Shown: positions 37,536-46,886 of the stretch, piece by piece
How positions within the stretch are numbered: the first letter of the stretch is position 1
Layout: each line of letters starts with the position of its first letter
Origin: Pseudomonas quercus
Lineage (GTDB): Bacteria > Pseudomonadota > Gammaproteobacteria > Pseudomonadales > Pseudomonadaceae
Assembly: GCF_012033695.1 (NCBI RefSeq)
Contig: NZ_JAAVJI010000003.1
Coordinates: 310,001 to 374,000, forward strand
Direction: 5' to 3'
Length of the DNA: 64,000 bases
The notes under the pieces: model-generated
The model's input: only the letters and a program-made list of their open reading frames with translations
The model's database searches: none
What the model was told of the DNA's origin: nothing
Program-made: the position numbers and the translations under genes

Positions 37536-38900
37536 ATGCACAAAGAAACCGAAATCAAATTGCGCGTCAGCCGCGAAACCCTGGCTGCCTTGCGCGAGCA
37601 TCCCCTGCTGAAAAAACGTAACAAAAGTGGATGGTCTCGTCACGAACTGCTCAATCAGTATTTCGATACCCCTGAGCGTGACTTGGCGCAAGCACGCGTG
37701 GCACTACGCCTTCGAAAGGACGGGGAAGACGTGATCCAGACGCTTAAAACCCGCGGCCAGAGCGTTGCTGGGCTATCCGAGCGCAACGAATTCGAATGGC
37801 CCCTGGCCAAAGCCAAACTGGACCTGAAAAAGCTGGACGACAGTTGCTGGCCGGCCGACCTGGCCGAGCTGGACAAGAAAACCATCAAACCCTTGTTCAC
37901 TACCGACTTCGTGCGCGAGAAGGCCGAAATTGCTTGGGGCCGCGGCAAAGCCAAGGTCGTGATCGAGGCCGCCTTGGACCTGGGCAAGGTAACAGCCGGC
38001 AAACTGTCGGAAGAAATCTGCGAACTGGAGCTGGAACTGCGCGAAGGTGACCCTGCCGCCCTATTGGAACTGGCCCATGAACTGGCCGCCAGCCTACCTT
38101 TGATGCCCTGCGACATCAGCAAGGCGGAGCGCGGATATCGCCTGCTTGCCCCTGCCAGCTATACCCTTGCCGTACCGGCACCTACGCTAGAAGCGGACCA
38201 GCCACTGGACGATGCTTTTACGTCGATTGCCTGGCACCTGCTAGGTAGCAGCCAGCGGCTGGCCGAACAGTATCGGCACACTGGCCAATGGCGCTTGCTT
38301 CAAGACTGGGTACAGCAGCTGATCGAGCTTCGCGCATTGCTGGGCAGCCTGGGCCAGGCGGCGCCTCGCCCCACTACGCATGACCTGCGTACAGAACTGG
38401 ACGCACTGCTTGAAGACTGGCGGCCACTGCTGGATGCCGGTCAGGACGATGAAGACATCCGTGCCGCGGCCCCAGAGCAATTCATTGAGGAACTGACGGA
38501 CCCGCGTTGGGGCCATTTCTCGCTGAGCCTGTCGCGCTGGCTGCTGGCGCGCAGCTGGACGGTAGAACGTGCCAACCGTGGCAACCGCCAGGGACAAGCG
38601 GCCTTGGCCAATTGGCTGGCTACGTTCCTCAAGGAAGAAACCAGTGCCCTGAAGCTGGAACGTTACGAAATGCAGCCTGAGGACCTCGCCGAGCAGCTGC
38701 CACGCATAGAGCGCGTACAAGTCTGGCTGCGCCACGCCCGCCAGGTGCTGGCGGTGGAAGAAACCGACCGCCTGTATGGGGAGCTTAACAAGCTGCACAC
38801 CCTGGCCTGCCTGCCGGTCAGCGACGACGTGCTGCAGCCGCGCGCAGACCAGGCGGCCGTTGTCAGCCGTACCCGCGCCTGGAAGGCCTTGTCGCGCTGA
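37536..38900 (+). CDS. CYTH-domain inorganic triphosphatase (YgiF type)
   Basis: The 454-residue protein has an N-terminal CYTH tunnel domain (HKETEIKLRVS, with the ExExK signature ETEIK, and RVALRLRKDG, TLKTRGQ) and a C-terminal CHAD-like helical domain from about residue 230. The relative YgiF of E. coli hydrolyses inorganic triphosphate. The ATG at 37536 begins the conserved core directly; longer readings have no support. Its promoter region is shared with argE. Confidence 0.9.
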   Translation: MHKETEIKLRVSRETLAALREHPLLKKRNKSGWSRHELLNQYFDTPERDLAQARVALRLRKDGEDVIQTLKTRGQSVAGLSERNEFEWPLAKAKLDLKKLDDSCWPADLAELDKKTIKPLFTTDFVREKAEIAWGRGKAKVVIEAALDLGKVTAGKLSEEICELELELREGDPAALLELAHELAASLPLMPCDISKAERGYRLLAPASYTLAVPAPTLEADQPLDDAFTSIAWHLLGSSQRLAEQYRHTGQWRLLQDWVQQLIELRALLGSLGQAAPRPTTHDLRTELDALLEDWRPLLDAGQDDEDIRAAAPEQFIEELTDPRWGHFSLSLSRWLLARSWTVERANRGNRQGQAALANWLATFLKEETSALKLERYEMQPEDLAEQLPRIERVQVWLRHARQVLAVEETDRLYGELNKLHTLACLPVSDDVLQPRADQAAVVSRTRAWKALSR

Positions 38901-39002
38901 AGCACGTACATATGCGCTGACAGTTGCCGCCTGCACTGGAGGTGAAGCCGGAGTAATATCTCCCGGCCGGGCAAGGATGCCCCTCACCGCACAGGACGCG
39001 TC

Positions 39003-40769
39003 ATGGTCTTTGCCTCCTACACAGAAGATACGCCGCTCGACCTTGCTGAACTCCTCCAGGCACTGGTTCGCCAGAAGCGCCTTGCACCCGCAGCTGCCGA
39101 CCTGGCGCTTAAATCTCGAAACGATAGCCCGGGCACTCACCCACTTGAATTCATCGCTGCACTGGCGTTGGACGACCTCATGGCGCCTGGGCAGCCATTG
39201 CACCTTGAAGCCCTCTGCGCCTGGTTGGCAGGGCATGTGGGGCAACGCTACGTGCGGCTGGACCCACTCAAGCTGGACCGGCGGCTGGTCACTACTTCTA
39301 TGCCAGCCGCTTTTGCCCGGCACCATCAGATTCTGGCCGTAGCGGCGGATGAACACAGCCTCACCGTCGCAAGCGCCCAGCCGGGTATCAGAGGGTGGGA
39401 GGCTGACTTGGCCCAGGCCTGTGGAAAAACCATCCAGCGCGCGATAGCCAACCCTGCCGTGCTACGCCACTTGATCGATGATTCCTTCCAGTTGGCCCAA
39501 TCGGTCAGTGGTGCCAAAAGCCAAGGGCCAGTGGCCTATGGCGATGCGTTCGAGCAACTGCTGCCCTTGCAAGGCGTGCAAGAAAGCGCAGCGAGCTACG
39601 AGGCGCCTGTTGTGCAGATCGTAGAGTGGCTGTTCAAGTACGCCTTCGAGCAAGGCGCCAGCGATATTCATATCGAGCCTCGCCGAGAGCACGGTGACAT
39701 CCGCCTGCGGATCGACGGGGTACTGCGCGATGCCCACCAGTTTCCCGCACCTGTCACCCTTGCAGTCATCAGCCGGCTCAAATCGCTCGGGCGCATGAAC
39801 GTTGCGGAAAAACGCAAACCCCAGGACGGCCGCGTAAAAACACAGGCACACGATGGCACCGTGGTGGAGCTGCGAATGGCAACCCTGCCCACGGCCTTTG
39901 GCGAAAAAATGGTATTGCGTATTTTTGATCCAGGCGTGCTCAAGCAAGGGTTATCAGCGCTTGGGCTTTCCCGCACTGACCTGCAGCGTTGGCAGGCACT
40001 GCTGGGGCGCCCTCATGGCATTATCCTGGTCACGGGCCCTACTGGCTCTGGAAAGACCACCACGCTATACGCCAGCCTGCATCAGCTGGCGACGCGGGCG
40101 GTCAATTTGTGCACCATTGAAGACCCTATTGAAATGGTAGAGCCTGCCTTTAACCAGATGCAGGTGCGCCCTGCCATCGAACTGGGCTTTGCCGAAGGCA
40201 TACGAGCGCTGATGCGCCAGGACCCGGACATCATCATGATCGGGGAAATTCGAGACCAGGAAACCGCTCATATGGCGGTTCAGGCTGCGTTGACCGGGCA
40301 CCTCGTGCTTTCCACCCTTCACACCAACGACGCGCCGGGTGCTCTCACACGGCTGCTTGAGCTGGGCATTCCCAGCTACTTGGTGAGGGCAACCCTGCTC
40401 GGCGTCATGGCCCAACGCCTACTGCGCCTGTTGTGCCCACACTGCAAGCGCCCACAGCCACTTACCGCAGTAGGTTGGCGCAGCCTCATGACCCCGGAGG
40501 AAGGCTTGTCTCGTACAACTGCTTATGAGCCCAAAGGGTGTGACCTGTGTGGTGGTTCAGGCTACAAGGGCCGGGCTGGGGTTTATGAACTGATGGTCAT
40601 GGATGAGCCCTTGGCCCAGTGCGTTGTGCCAGCACCCGACCTTACTCACGTGAGGCAAGTGGCGTGCAAGCGCGGTATGAAACCCTTGCGCATGGCCGCC
40701 GCACGGCTAGTTGCCGCTGGCCAGACAAGCCTGGCCGAGGCCTTGCGGGTGGTCCCAGGGCTCACCTGA
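39003..40769 (+). CDS. GspE/PilB-type secretion ATPase, orphan
   Basis: The 588-residue ATPase has an N-terminal N1-type domain, a catalytic core with Walker A GPTGSGKTTTLYAS, an Asp box, Walker B DPDIIMIGEIRDQET and a His box, and the four-Cys zinc region CPHCKRP...CDLCGGSGYKGRAG near the end. Such ATPases power type II secretion or type IV pili. No other secretion gene is nearby in this window. A homologue sits at the same place in PAO1, so it is an old isolated gene. Its partner machine is unknown. Confidence 0.9.
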   Translation: MVFASYTEDTPLDLAELLQALVRQKRLAPAAADLALKSRNDSPGTHPLEFIAALALDDLMAPGQPLHLEALCAWLAGHVGQRYVRLDPLKLDRRLVTTSMPAAFARHHQILAVAADEHSLTVASAQPGIRGWEADLAQACGKTIQRAIANPAVLRHLIDDSFQLAQSVSGAKSQGPVAYGDAFEQLLPLQGVQESAASYEAPVVQIVEWLFKYAFEQGASDIHIEPRREHGDIRLRIDGVLRDAHQFPAPVTLAVISRLKSLGRMNVAEKRKPQDGRVKTQAHDGTVVELRMATLPTAFGEKMVLRIFDPGVLKQGLSALGLSRTDLQRWQALLGRPHGIILVTGPTGSGKTTTLYASLHQLATRAVNLCTIEDPIEMVEPAFNQMQVRPAIELGFAEGIRALMRQDPDIIMIGEIRDQETAHMAVQAALTGHLVLSTLHTNDAPGALTRLLELGIPSYLVRATLLGVMAQRLLRLLCPHCKRPQPLTAVGWRSLMTPEEGLSRTTAYEPKGCDLCGGSGYKGRAGVYELMVMDEPLAQCVVPAPDLTHVRQVACKRGMKPLRMAAARLVAAGQTSLAEALRVVPGLT

Positions 40770-40861
40770 AGCCGCCATACTACACTGGGCACGTAGAGGA
40801 ACTCTCGCCCTTAGCAAACGCTCAAACCGAATGGATAACAATACACACGGAGTACGCAGCC

Positions 40862-41179
40862 ATGCGTGTCAAACTTGCTGTAGCAACCCTCGCACTCGCT
40901 TCCTTGCCCCTCGCTTCGGCCATGGCCGATCCCTTTTGGCGCAATGTGTTGTCTTCAGGCGCAACCACCGGTTCCACCTACCTGACGTCGCGTGATCACA
41001 AGTTGGTAGTGGCTACACAAGATGACGCCGGTAGCTTCGTGGCCAGCAACGGGGAAATCCGTGGCCCTTACCTTGAGGCTGCCATTACCCAGTTAAGGGC
41101 TGACCAGCCAGGCTTGAAAGCTTCCGACATGGACTTGGCCAACGCGATCCTTGCCAAAAACGCACTGGCTGACCAATAA
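40862..41179 (+). CDS. DUF2388 periplasmic protein
   Basis: This 105-residue protein starts with a signal peptide (MRVKLAVATLALASLPLASAMA) and continues with DPFWRNVLSSGATTGSTYLT and VATQDDAGSFVASNGEIRG, the pattern of the DUF2388 family found in Pseudomonas. Members are small exported proteins of unknown function, often in several copies. GGAG lies nine bases upstream of the ATG. In relatives it neighbours the gcvP-gcvH-gcvT genes; here gcvH follows at once on the other strand. Confidence 0.85.
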   Translation: MRVKLAVATLALASLPLASAMADPFWRNVLSSGATTGSTYLTSRDHKLVVATQDDAGSFVASNGEIRGPYLEAAITQLRADQPGLKASDMDLANAILAKNALADQ

Positions 41180-41275
41180 GCATTCGAGCTGGTACGCAGG
41201 CTGGAAGCAGCCGCCCCTGGCGGGACTGTTCATGTACCCGCCATGCAGCTGCTGCCCAGCTCATCACTCATCAGC

Positions 41276-41659
41276 TCATTCGCCAATAGCGGACTTGTAG
41301 CCTTCGGCATCGAGCAATTTCTCAAGGTCAGCCGCGTTCGCAGGCTTAATCTTGAAGAACCAGGTGCCGTAGGGGTCTGTGTTCACACTTTCTGGCGCAT
41401 CGCCCAAAGCTTCGTTGACTGCGACCACTTCGCCGCTAACGGGCGCATAGATATCCGAAGCCGCTTTTACCGACTCCACCACCGCAACCTGATCCTCAGC
41501 CGTCACTGATTTGCCGATATCGGGCAGCTCGACGAATACCACGTCACCCAATGCTTCTTGAGCGTGATCGGAGATACCGACGGTAACCGAACCATCGGCT
41601 TCCAGGCGGGCCCATTCATGGCTTGCGGCATAACGGAGTTCAGCGGGGATATTGCTCAT
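41276..41659 (-). CDS. gcvH: Glycine cleavage system H protein
   Basis: The 127-residue carrier protein has the lipoylation site Lys in [21 protein letters not shown]. It shuttles the aminomethyl group from glycine between the P, T and L proteins. It lies 42 bp downstream of gcvT on the same strand. The gene for the P protein (gcvP), normally next in the row in Pseudomonas, is not here: the following 96 bp to the DUF2388 gene hold no remnant I can recognise. Confidence 0.96.
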   Translation of the reverse strand: MSNIPAELRYAASHEWARLEADGSVTVGISDHAQEALGDVVFVELPDIGKSVTAEDQVAVVESVKAASDIYAPVSGEVVAVNEALGDAPESVNTDPYGTWFFKIKPANAADLEKLLDAEGYKSAIGE

Positions 41660-41701
41660 GGGGGGTCCTCAAAGGTAAACGGGGCTTGCCACGGTTGGCG
41701 G

Positions 41702-42781
41702 TCAGATCAGAATTTTGCCATGCCGCACGAAGGTGGGTTTTACCACTCGCACAGGGTACCACTTGCCACGAATTTCCACTTCCGCCCGTTCGGGCGTGTG
41801 CCGGGGTACACGTGCCAGGGCAATGGACTTGTTCAGCGTAGGCGAAAAACCACCACTGGTGATTTCACCTTGGTGCTGGTTTAGGCGAACGACCTGATGA
41901 GCACGCAGCACACCCCGCTCTTCAAGCACTAACCCTACCAGCCGTGACGCCGGCCCACCGGCCATTTCTGCTTCAATGGCAGCGCGACCAATAAACGGGC
42001 GCCCGGCAGGCTCCATGGCCAGCGTCCACCCTAGGTTGGACACCCAGGGAGAATGCGCTTCATCCATTTCCTGCCCATAGAGGTTCAGGCCGGCTTCCAG
42101 GCGCAGCGTGTCACGTGCCCCAAGGCCGATGGGTGAAATACCGGCCCCTACCAGATCGTTGAACAGGGCACACACGTCCACTGCCGGTACGATGATCTCC
42201 AGCCCATCCTCGCCGGTGTAGCCCGTACGTGCGATGAACCAGCCGTGGTCTTCACCGGCTTCAAAAGGCTCCAGCCGACGAATCAACGCAGCGCGGGAAC
42301 CGCCGAGCACGCTCGCCACCCGCTCCCGGGCAGTAGGCCCCTGCACAGCAAGAATGGCGACCTCTGCCTGCTCAATCACTTCTACGGCAACGCCTTCAGC
42401 CTGCAGGCGCAGCCAGGCGAGGTCCTTGCTACGTGTAGCCGCGTTGACGACAAGGCGGTAACTGGCCTCCCGCCGGTATACGATCAGGTCATCGATCACG
42501 CCGCCCATAGGATTGAGCATGGCACTGTAGAGCGCCTGACCTGCCACAGCTAGCTGGTCGATGTCATTGGCCAGCAATTGGCGCAACCAGGTGTGCGCTT
42601 CAGGCCCGGCGATATCGATCACGGCCATGTGCGACACATCGAACACGCCACAGGCTTGCCGCACTTCGTGGTGCTCTTCAACCTGCGACCCGTAGTGCAA
42701 TGGCATGTTCCAGCCGCCAAAATCGACCATCTTGGCGCCAAGCGCCAGGTGCTGGTCGTACAGCGGTGTACGCAATCCCAT
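41702..42781 (-). CDS. gcvT: Glycine cleavage system T protein (aminomethyltransferase)
   Basis: The 359-residue protein transfers the methylene group from the H protein to tetrahydrofolate, releasing ammonia. Typical segments are [27 protein letters not shown] (given in part), [19 protein letters not shown] and [18 protein letters not shown] use the ATG at 42781; an ORF reading to 42844 has no family match. gcvT and gcvH form a two-gene unit here. Confidence 0.95.
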   Translation of the reverse strand: MGLRTPLYDQHLALGAKMVDFGGWNMPLHYGSQVEEHHEVRQACGVFDVSHMAVIDIAGPEAHTWLRQLLANDIDQLAVAGQALYSAMLNPMGGVIDDLIVYRREASYRLVVNAATRSKDLAWLRLQAEGVAVEVIEQAEVAILAVQGPTARERVASVLGGSRAALIRRLEPFEAGEDHGWFIARTGYTGEDGLEIIVPAVDVCALFNDLVGAGISPIGLGARDTLRLEAGLNLYGQEMDEAHSPWVSNLGWTLAMEPAGRPFIGRAAIEAEMAGGPASRLVGLVLEERGVLRAHQVVRLNQHQGEITSGGFSPTLNKSIALARVPRHTPERAEVEIRGKWYPVRVVKPTFVRHGKILI

Positions 42782-42865
42782 GGCGCTCTCCTTCCCCGCG
42801 CTGCGAATGCGCGGCATTGTAGCCTTCATCCTGGCCTCTGGCACCCTGGCATATGAGTACAGTGC

Positions 42866-44452
42866 CTATGCCCGGGGCTGCGCTGAACGGCGGATCAGCA
42901 TCACTACAGGCACCAGCCCCACCAGCACCAGGCTAAGCGCGGGTAACGAGGCCCGGGCCCATTCACCTTCACTGGTCATCTCGAATACGCGCACGGCCAG
43001 CGTGTCCCAGCCAAATGGCCGCATCAGCAGCGTTGCTGGCATTTCCTTGATAACGTCCACGAATACCAGCAAGGCAGCGCTCATGGCGGCTGGCGCCAGC
43101 AGGGGTAGGTACAGGCGCCTGAACAGTATGAAGCCACCTGAACCCAGGCTGCGTGCCGCCTCGGGCAATGAAGGCCGTACTCTTGACAGCGCTGCCTCCA
43201 GCGGCCCGTAGGCCACCGCCAGGAACCGCACCAGGCAGGCCAGCAGCAGCCCCGCCAGGCTACCGAGCAACACTGGCTGGGCAGGCCCGCCAAACCCGTG
43301 TACCAAAGGGATGACCACAACCCGGTCCAGGTAACTGAAGGCAAGCATGATCGCCACGGCCAGGACGGACCCTGGGAGCGCATAGCCCAGGTTCGCAATG
43401 GCAACACCCGTGCGCACTTCGAAGCGCGGAACGCGCCGCCGGGCAAACGCTAGCAGAAGCGAGGCCACCACAGTGAGCAACGCTACCCCAACCCCCAGGT
43501 ACAGGCTGTGGCTGACCAGCGCCATGTAGCGTTCGTCCAGGTCGAACCGCCCTCGGCGCCACCACCAGAGCAGCAGCTGTAGCATGGGAATTGCAAATGC
43601 ACAGGCGAATACGCCAGCACACCAGGCGGTGGCGAGCCAGGCCTTGAACCCTGTGAGCCGATACAGAGGGGCGGTTCGTGCCCGCTCATGGGCAGGGCCT
43701 GTTCGGCCACGGCTACAGCGCTCCACGCCGAGGCCGATCAGGACCATCAGCAGCAACAGGCTGGCCAGCTGGGCGGCTGTACCGAGACTGAAGAACCCGT
43801 ACCAGGTCTTGTAGACAAGCGTCGTGAAGGTGTCGAAATTGAATACGGACACAGCACCGAAGTCTGCCAGCGTTTCCATCAATGCCAAGGACACACCAGC
43901 AGCGATCGCGGGGCGCGCCACGGGCAGCCCAACGCGCCAGAAAGCGCCCCAAGGCGTACAGCCCAGCAGCCTGGCGGCTTCGCTCAGCCCGCGCCCCTGC
44001 GCTAGAAATGCAGACCGCGCCAGCAGGTAGACATACGGGTAGAACACCAGCACAAGTACCGTAATCACGCCGCCTGTGGAGCGCACGCGTGGCAAGCGTG
44101 TACCCGCACCAAACCACTCCCGCAGCAGGGTTTGCACAGGCCCGGAGAAATCAAGCAAGCCCACAAATACGAACGCCAGCACATAAGCCGGTATGGCGAA
44201 TGGCAGCATAAGGGCCCAATCCAGCCAGCGCCGCCCAGGGAATTCGCAGAGGCTGGTCAACCATGCAAGGCTGACACCCAGCAGGGTTACACCTATTGCC
44301 ACCCCTGTAGCCAGCTTCAGGGTATTGCCCAGCACCCTGGGTAGCTGGGTGTGCCACAGGTGCACCCAGATATCAGCCTGGATATCGCCCCAGGCCGCTA
44401 CCAGCACAACCATTGGCAGCAACACCAGAGACGCCAGCACGGCGGTGACCAA
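42866..44452 (-). CDS. Fe(III) ABC transporter permease (FbpB type)
   Basis: The 528-residue membrane protein has about twelve transmembrane segments in two halves, each with an EAA-type loop (AARLLGCTPWGAFWRVGLP and AARSLGSGGFILFRRLYLP). This double permease is typical of iron(III) importers of the FbpB/SfuB kind. It lies 35 bp downstream of the matching binding protein gene. No ATPase gene is adjacent, which is also so in PAO1, so a shared or distant ATPase is needed. Confidence 0.92.
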   Translation of the reverse strand: MVTAVLASLVLLPMVVLVAAWGDIQADIWVHLWHTQLPRVLGNTLKLATGVAIGVTLLGVSLAWLTSLCEFPGRRWLDWALMLPFAIPAYVLAFVFVGLLDFSGPVQTLLREWFGAGTRLPRVRSTGGVITVLVLVFYPYVYLLARSAFLAQGRGLSEAARLLGCTPWGAFWRVGLPVARPAIAAGVSLALMETLADFGAVSVFNFDTFTTLVYKTWYGFFSLGTAAQLASLLLLMVLIGLGVERCSRGRTGPAHERARTAPLYRLTGFKAWLATAWCAGVFACAFAIPMLQLLLWWWRRGRFDLDERYMALVSHSLYLGVGVALLTVVASLLLAFARRRVPRFEVRTGVAIANLGYALPGSVLAVAIMLAFSYLDRVVVIPLVHGFGGPAQPVLLGSLAGLLLACLVRFLAVAYGPLEAALSRVRPSLPEAARSLGSGGFILFRRLYLPLLAPAAMSAALLVFVDVIKEMPATLLMRPFGWDTLAVRVFEMTSEGEWARASLPALSLVLVGLVPVVMLIRRSAQPRA

Positions 44453-44487
44453 ATACCAACGCCCTGTACCTGATGAAGCCGGGGCAG

Positions 44488-45489
44488 TCAGTTCCAGCCC
44501 GCCCTGTCCATGAGCCGGATCGCTTCAGCCTGCCGTTGCCCGGCAACCTCCACGGCAATAGGGTCTGCCTTGAATGTTCCCCAACTGGCCACTTCGGCAG
44601 AAGGCAGCACTTGAGGATTGGCAGGGAATTCCTGGTTCACCTCGGCAAAGATAGCCTGGGCATCGGGCCCGGTCAGCCACTCCATAAGGGCTTTAGCCGC
44701 CTGTGGATGAGGCGCATGGCGCGTAAGCCCAATACCCGAAAGGTTTACGTGAACACCCCGGCCTTCCTGATTAGGCCAATACAACCGAACCGGCAGGTTT
44801 GGGTTTTCCCGGTGCAGGCGACCATAGTAGTAGCTGTTCACGATGCCCACGTCGCATTGGCCGGCGGCAATGGCCTGGAGCACGGAAAGATCATCGGAAA
44901 ACACATCGGTGGACAGGTTGTTTACCCAGCCGCTGACCACTTTCTCCGCTTCGGCTGGCCCGTGGGTTTCGATCAAGGTGGCCGTAAGGGACTGGTTGTA
45001 CACTTTTTTGGCGGTGCGCAGGCACAGGCGGCCTTCCCAGGCTTCACCTGCCAGCGCCTCATACGTGGACAAGGCTTCGGGTTTTACACGGTCGGTCGAA
45101 TAGGCAATGGTGCGCGCGCGAAGGCTGAGCCCTGTCCAGGCATGGGTCGAAGACCGGTACTGCGCGGGAATACGGGAATCGATAAGGGGGGATTCCACCG
45201 GTTGCAGAATGCCCATTTGCTCAGCTTGCCACAGGTTGCCTGCGTCTACGGTCAGCAGCAGGTCCGCCGGGGTGTTCGCGCCTTCGGCCTTGATTCGCTG
45301 CATCAGTGGCGCTTCCTTGTCCGTGATAAAGCGGATAGGCACCCCGGTATGCGCGGTATAGGCATCGAACACCGGCTTGATGAGCTCGTCGATGCGTGAC
45401 GAGTACACCACCACTTCATCCTTGGCATAGGCCAAGGCACTGCAGAGGGAAAGCGCTAGCCCAGCGAACACGCGCGAAACAGGAGACAT
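44488..45489 (-). CDS. Fe(III) ABC transporter substrate-binding protein (FbpA type)
   Basis: The 333-residue protein has a signal peptide ([22 protein letters not shown]) and the ferric-binding fold ([42 protein letters not shown]). The tandem Tyr residues (YYY) are the usual iron ligands. I choose the ATG at 45489, 23 nt after a likely start of transcription; a TTG at 45510 would lie almost at that point. It heads the two-gene iron uptake unit. No convincing Fur box is visible. Confidence 0.93.
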   Translation of the reverse strand: MSPVSRVFAGLALSLCSALAYAKDEVVVYSSRIDELIKPVFDAYTAHTGVPIRFITDKEAPLMQRIKAEGANTPADLLLTVDAGNLWQAEQMGILQPVESPLIDSRIPAQYRSSTHAWTGLSLRARTIAYSTDRVKPEALSTYEALAGEAWEGRLCLRTAKKVYNQSLTATLIETHGPAEAEKVVSGWVNNLSTDVFSDDLSVLQAIAAGQCDVGIVNSYYYGRLHRENPNLPVRLYWPNQEGRGVHVNLSGIGLTRHAPHPQAAKALMEWLTGPDAQAIFAEVNQEFPANPQVLPSAEVASWGTFKADPIAVEVAGQRQAEAIRLMDRAGWN

Positions 45490-45518
45490 GGGAAAGGTCC
45501 GCAACAGCAAAGACGGAG

Positions 45519-45547
45519 ATGATAAAGACTCTCGTTTTGCCGGACAA
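45519..45547 (-). promoter_or_regulatory. Sigma-70 promoter of the iron ABC unit
   Basis: On the minus strand TTGTCC (45542-45547) and TATCAT (45519-45524) are 17 bp apart. A 6-bp inverted repeat (AGTTAC at 45567-45572 and GTAACT at 45578-45583) lies about 20 bp upstream of the -35 box and could bind a regulator. Confidence 0.55.
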
Positions 45548-45605
45548 AGGCTTCCTAGGGCGCACTAGTTACTGAATGTAACTCAGCCCTCCACGCTTGG
45601 TCGCT

Positions 45606-46886
45606 TTACACATGGGGTGACGGCTCAACAGCTTTGGCCAAATGCGGTAAGTCCCCGCCAAGGCCCATTGCCTGCCGTACGAACAAGGCCTTGGCATCCG
45701 GTAAACGCTGCACCAGCGACAGGCCGGTATTGCGCAGCCATCTTAGGGGTAGTGGGTCGGCCTGGAACAGCCGCTCGAAGCCCTCCATTGCGGCCATCAG
45801 CGCAAGGTTGTGCGGCATGCGTCTACGCTCATAGCGGCTCAGCACACGTTTGTCCGCCAGGCGCTCACCCCGTTGATGAGCTTTCAGCAGCTCTTCAGCT
45901 AATACCGCCGCGTCCAGTAAGCCCAGATTTACGCCTTGGCCAGCCAGTGGGTGAATGGTATGGGCCGCGTCACCGATCAAGGCCAGCCCACGCTCCACGT
46001 AGCGCTGCGCATGACGTTGGCGCAGGGGAATGCACACCCGGGTATCGGTATGCAGCACGTTCCCGAGGCGATGCTCGAAGCGGCCGGCGAGCGCTGTGCA
46101 AAAGCCTTCGTCGCTCATGGCCATCAGGCGCTTGGCTTCCTCGGGCGTCGTGGACCAGACAATAGACGACCAGTATTCCCCCGCAGGGCCCTGTAGAGGC
46201 AGGAAGGCCAGTGGCCCATCGTCACCGAAACGCTGCCAGGCGGTGGCTCGATGGCTGAGTTCGGTGCGTACGCTGGTCACGATGGCGTGATGGAGGTAAT
46301 CCCACTCCCGGGTAGCCGTTCCAGCCAATTGCCGGATCACTGAATGGGCACCGTCGGCAGCGACCACCAAAGGCGTGCGTACCTTCACGCCATCAGCCAG
46401 TGTCAGCAGGCGATCATCGCCTGAGTACCGCATCTGCTCCACCCTGGCTCCGCCCAGCAAACGGACGCCCCGCTGTTGCAGGGCATCGAGCAGGGCATCC
46501 TGGACCACACGGTTCTCGACAATATGGCCTAGTACGTTGGCACGCACACTGGCGGCACTGAAGTGCACGTTACCCGTACCGCTGCCTTCCCAGACGTCCA
46601 TGTCCGTATAAGGGCTTACACGCCGGGCCTGCATGCCCTCCCACACGCCTAGTCGCTCGAAAATACGCTGGCTGGCAGCCGATAGCGCGCTTACCCTCGG
46701 CTCGAACGGGGCCGTGGGGTCAAAGGCAACCGAGGCCATTGGGCTGCCGTCGATCACCAGTACATCGAGGCCGTGACCGAACAAGGCCAGGGCTAGCGTA
46801 CTCCCTACCATGCCAGCGCCAACAATCGTTACATCCGCTGTCATTTCCACGGGGTGGCCGCCTTTGCCAGTGGCTGTTGTATTCAT
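45606..46886 (-). CDS. ubiI: FAD-dependent ubiquinone hydroxylase UbiI/VisC
   Basis: The 426-residue flavoprotein monooxygenase has the dinucleotide-binding VTIVGAGMVGSTLAL, the substrate-family block RVSALSAASQRIFERLGVW and GDAAHTIHPLAGQGVNLG. It hydroxylates the aromatic ring (C5 in E. coli UbiI) in ubiquinone synthesis. The ATG at 46886 overlaps the ubiH stop by 4 bp and is favoured; an internal ATG at 46844 matches the usual N-terminus of shorter homologues. It is the last gene of a pepP-ubiH-ubiI unit. Confidence 0.92.
   Translation of the reverse strand: MNTTATGKGGHPVEMTADVTIVGAGMVGSTLALALFGHGLDVLVIDGSPMASVAFDPTAPFEPRVSALSAASQRIFERLGVWEGMQARRVSPYTDMDVWEGSGTGNVHFSAASVRANVLGHIVENRVVQDALLDALQQRGVRLLGGARVEQMRYSGDDRLLTLADGVKVRTPLVVAADGAHSVIRQLAGTATREWDYLHHAIVTSVRTELSHRATAWQRFGDDGPLAFLPLQGPAGEYWSSIVWSTTPEEAKRLMAMSDEGFCTALAGRFEHRLGNVLHTDTRVCIPLRQRHAQRYVERGLALIGDAAHTIHPLAGQGVNLGLLDAAVLAEELLKAHQRGERLADKRVLSRYERRRMPHNLALMAAMEGFERLFQADPLPLRWLRNTGLSLVQRLPDAKALFVRQAMGLGGDLPHLAKAVEPSPHV

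Noticed and set aside
41180-41275. Remnant of gcvP between DUF2388 and gcvH
   Set aside because: I looked for the C-terminal P-protein pattern in all frames of these 96 bp and saw nothing.
45489-45605. Possible Fur box upstream of the iron-binding protein gene
   Set aside because: I compared the region with the 19-bp Fur consensus and found only short partial matches around GATGATAA; not enough to call.
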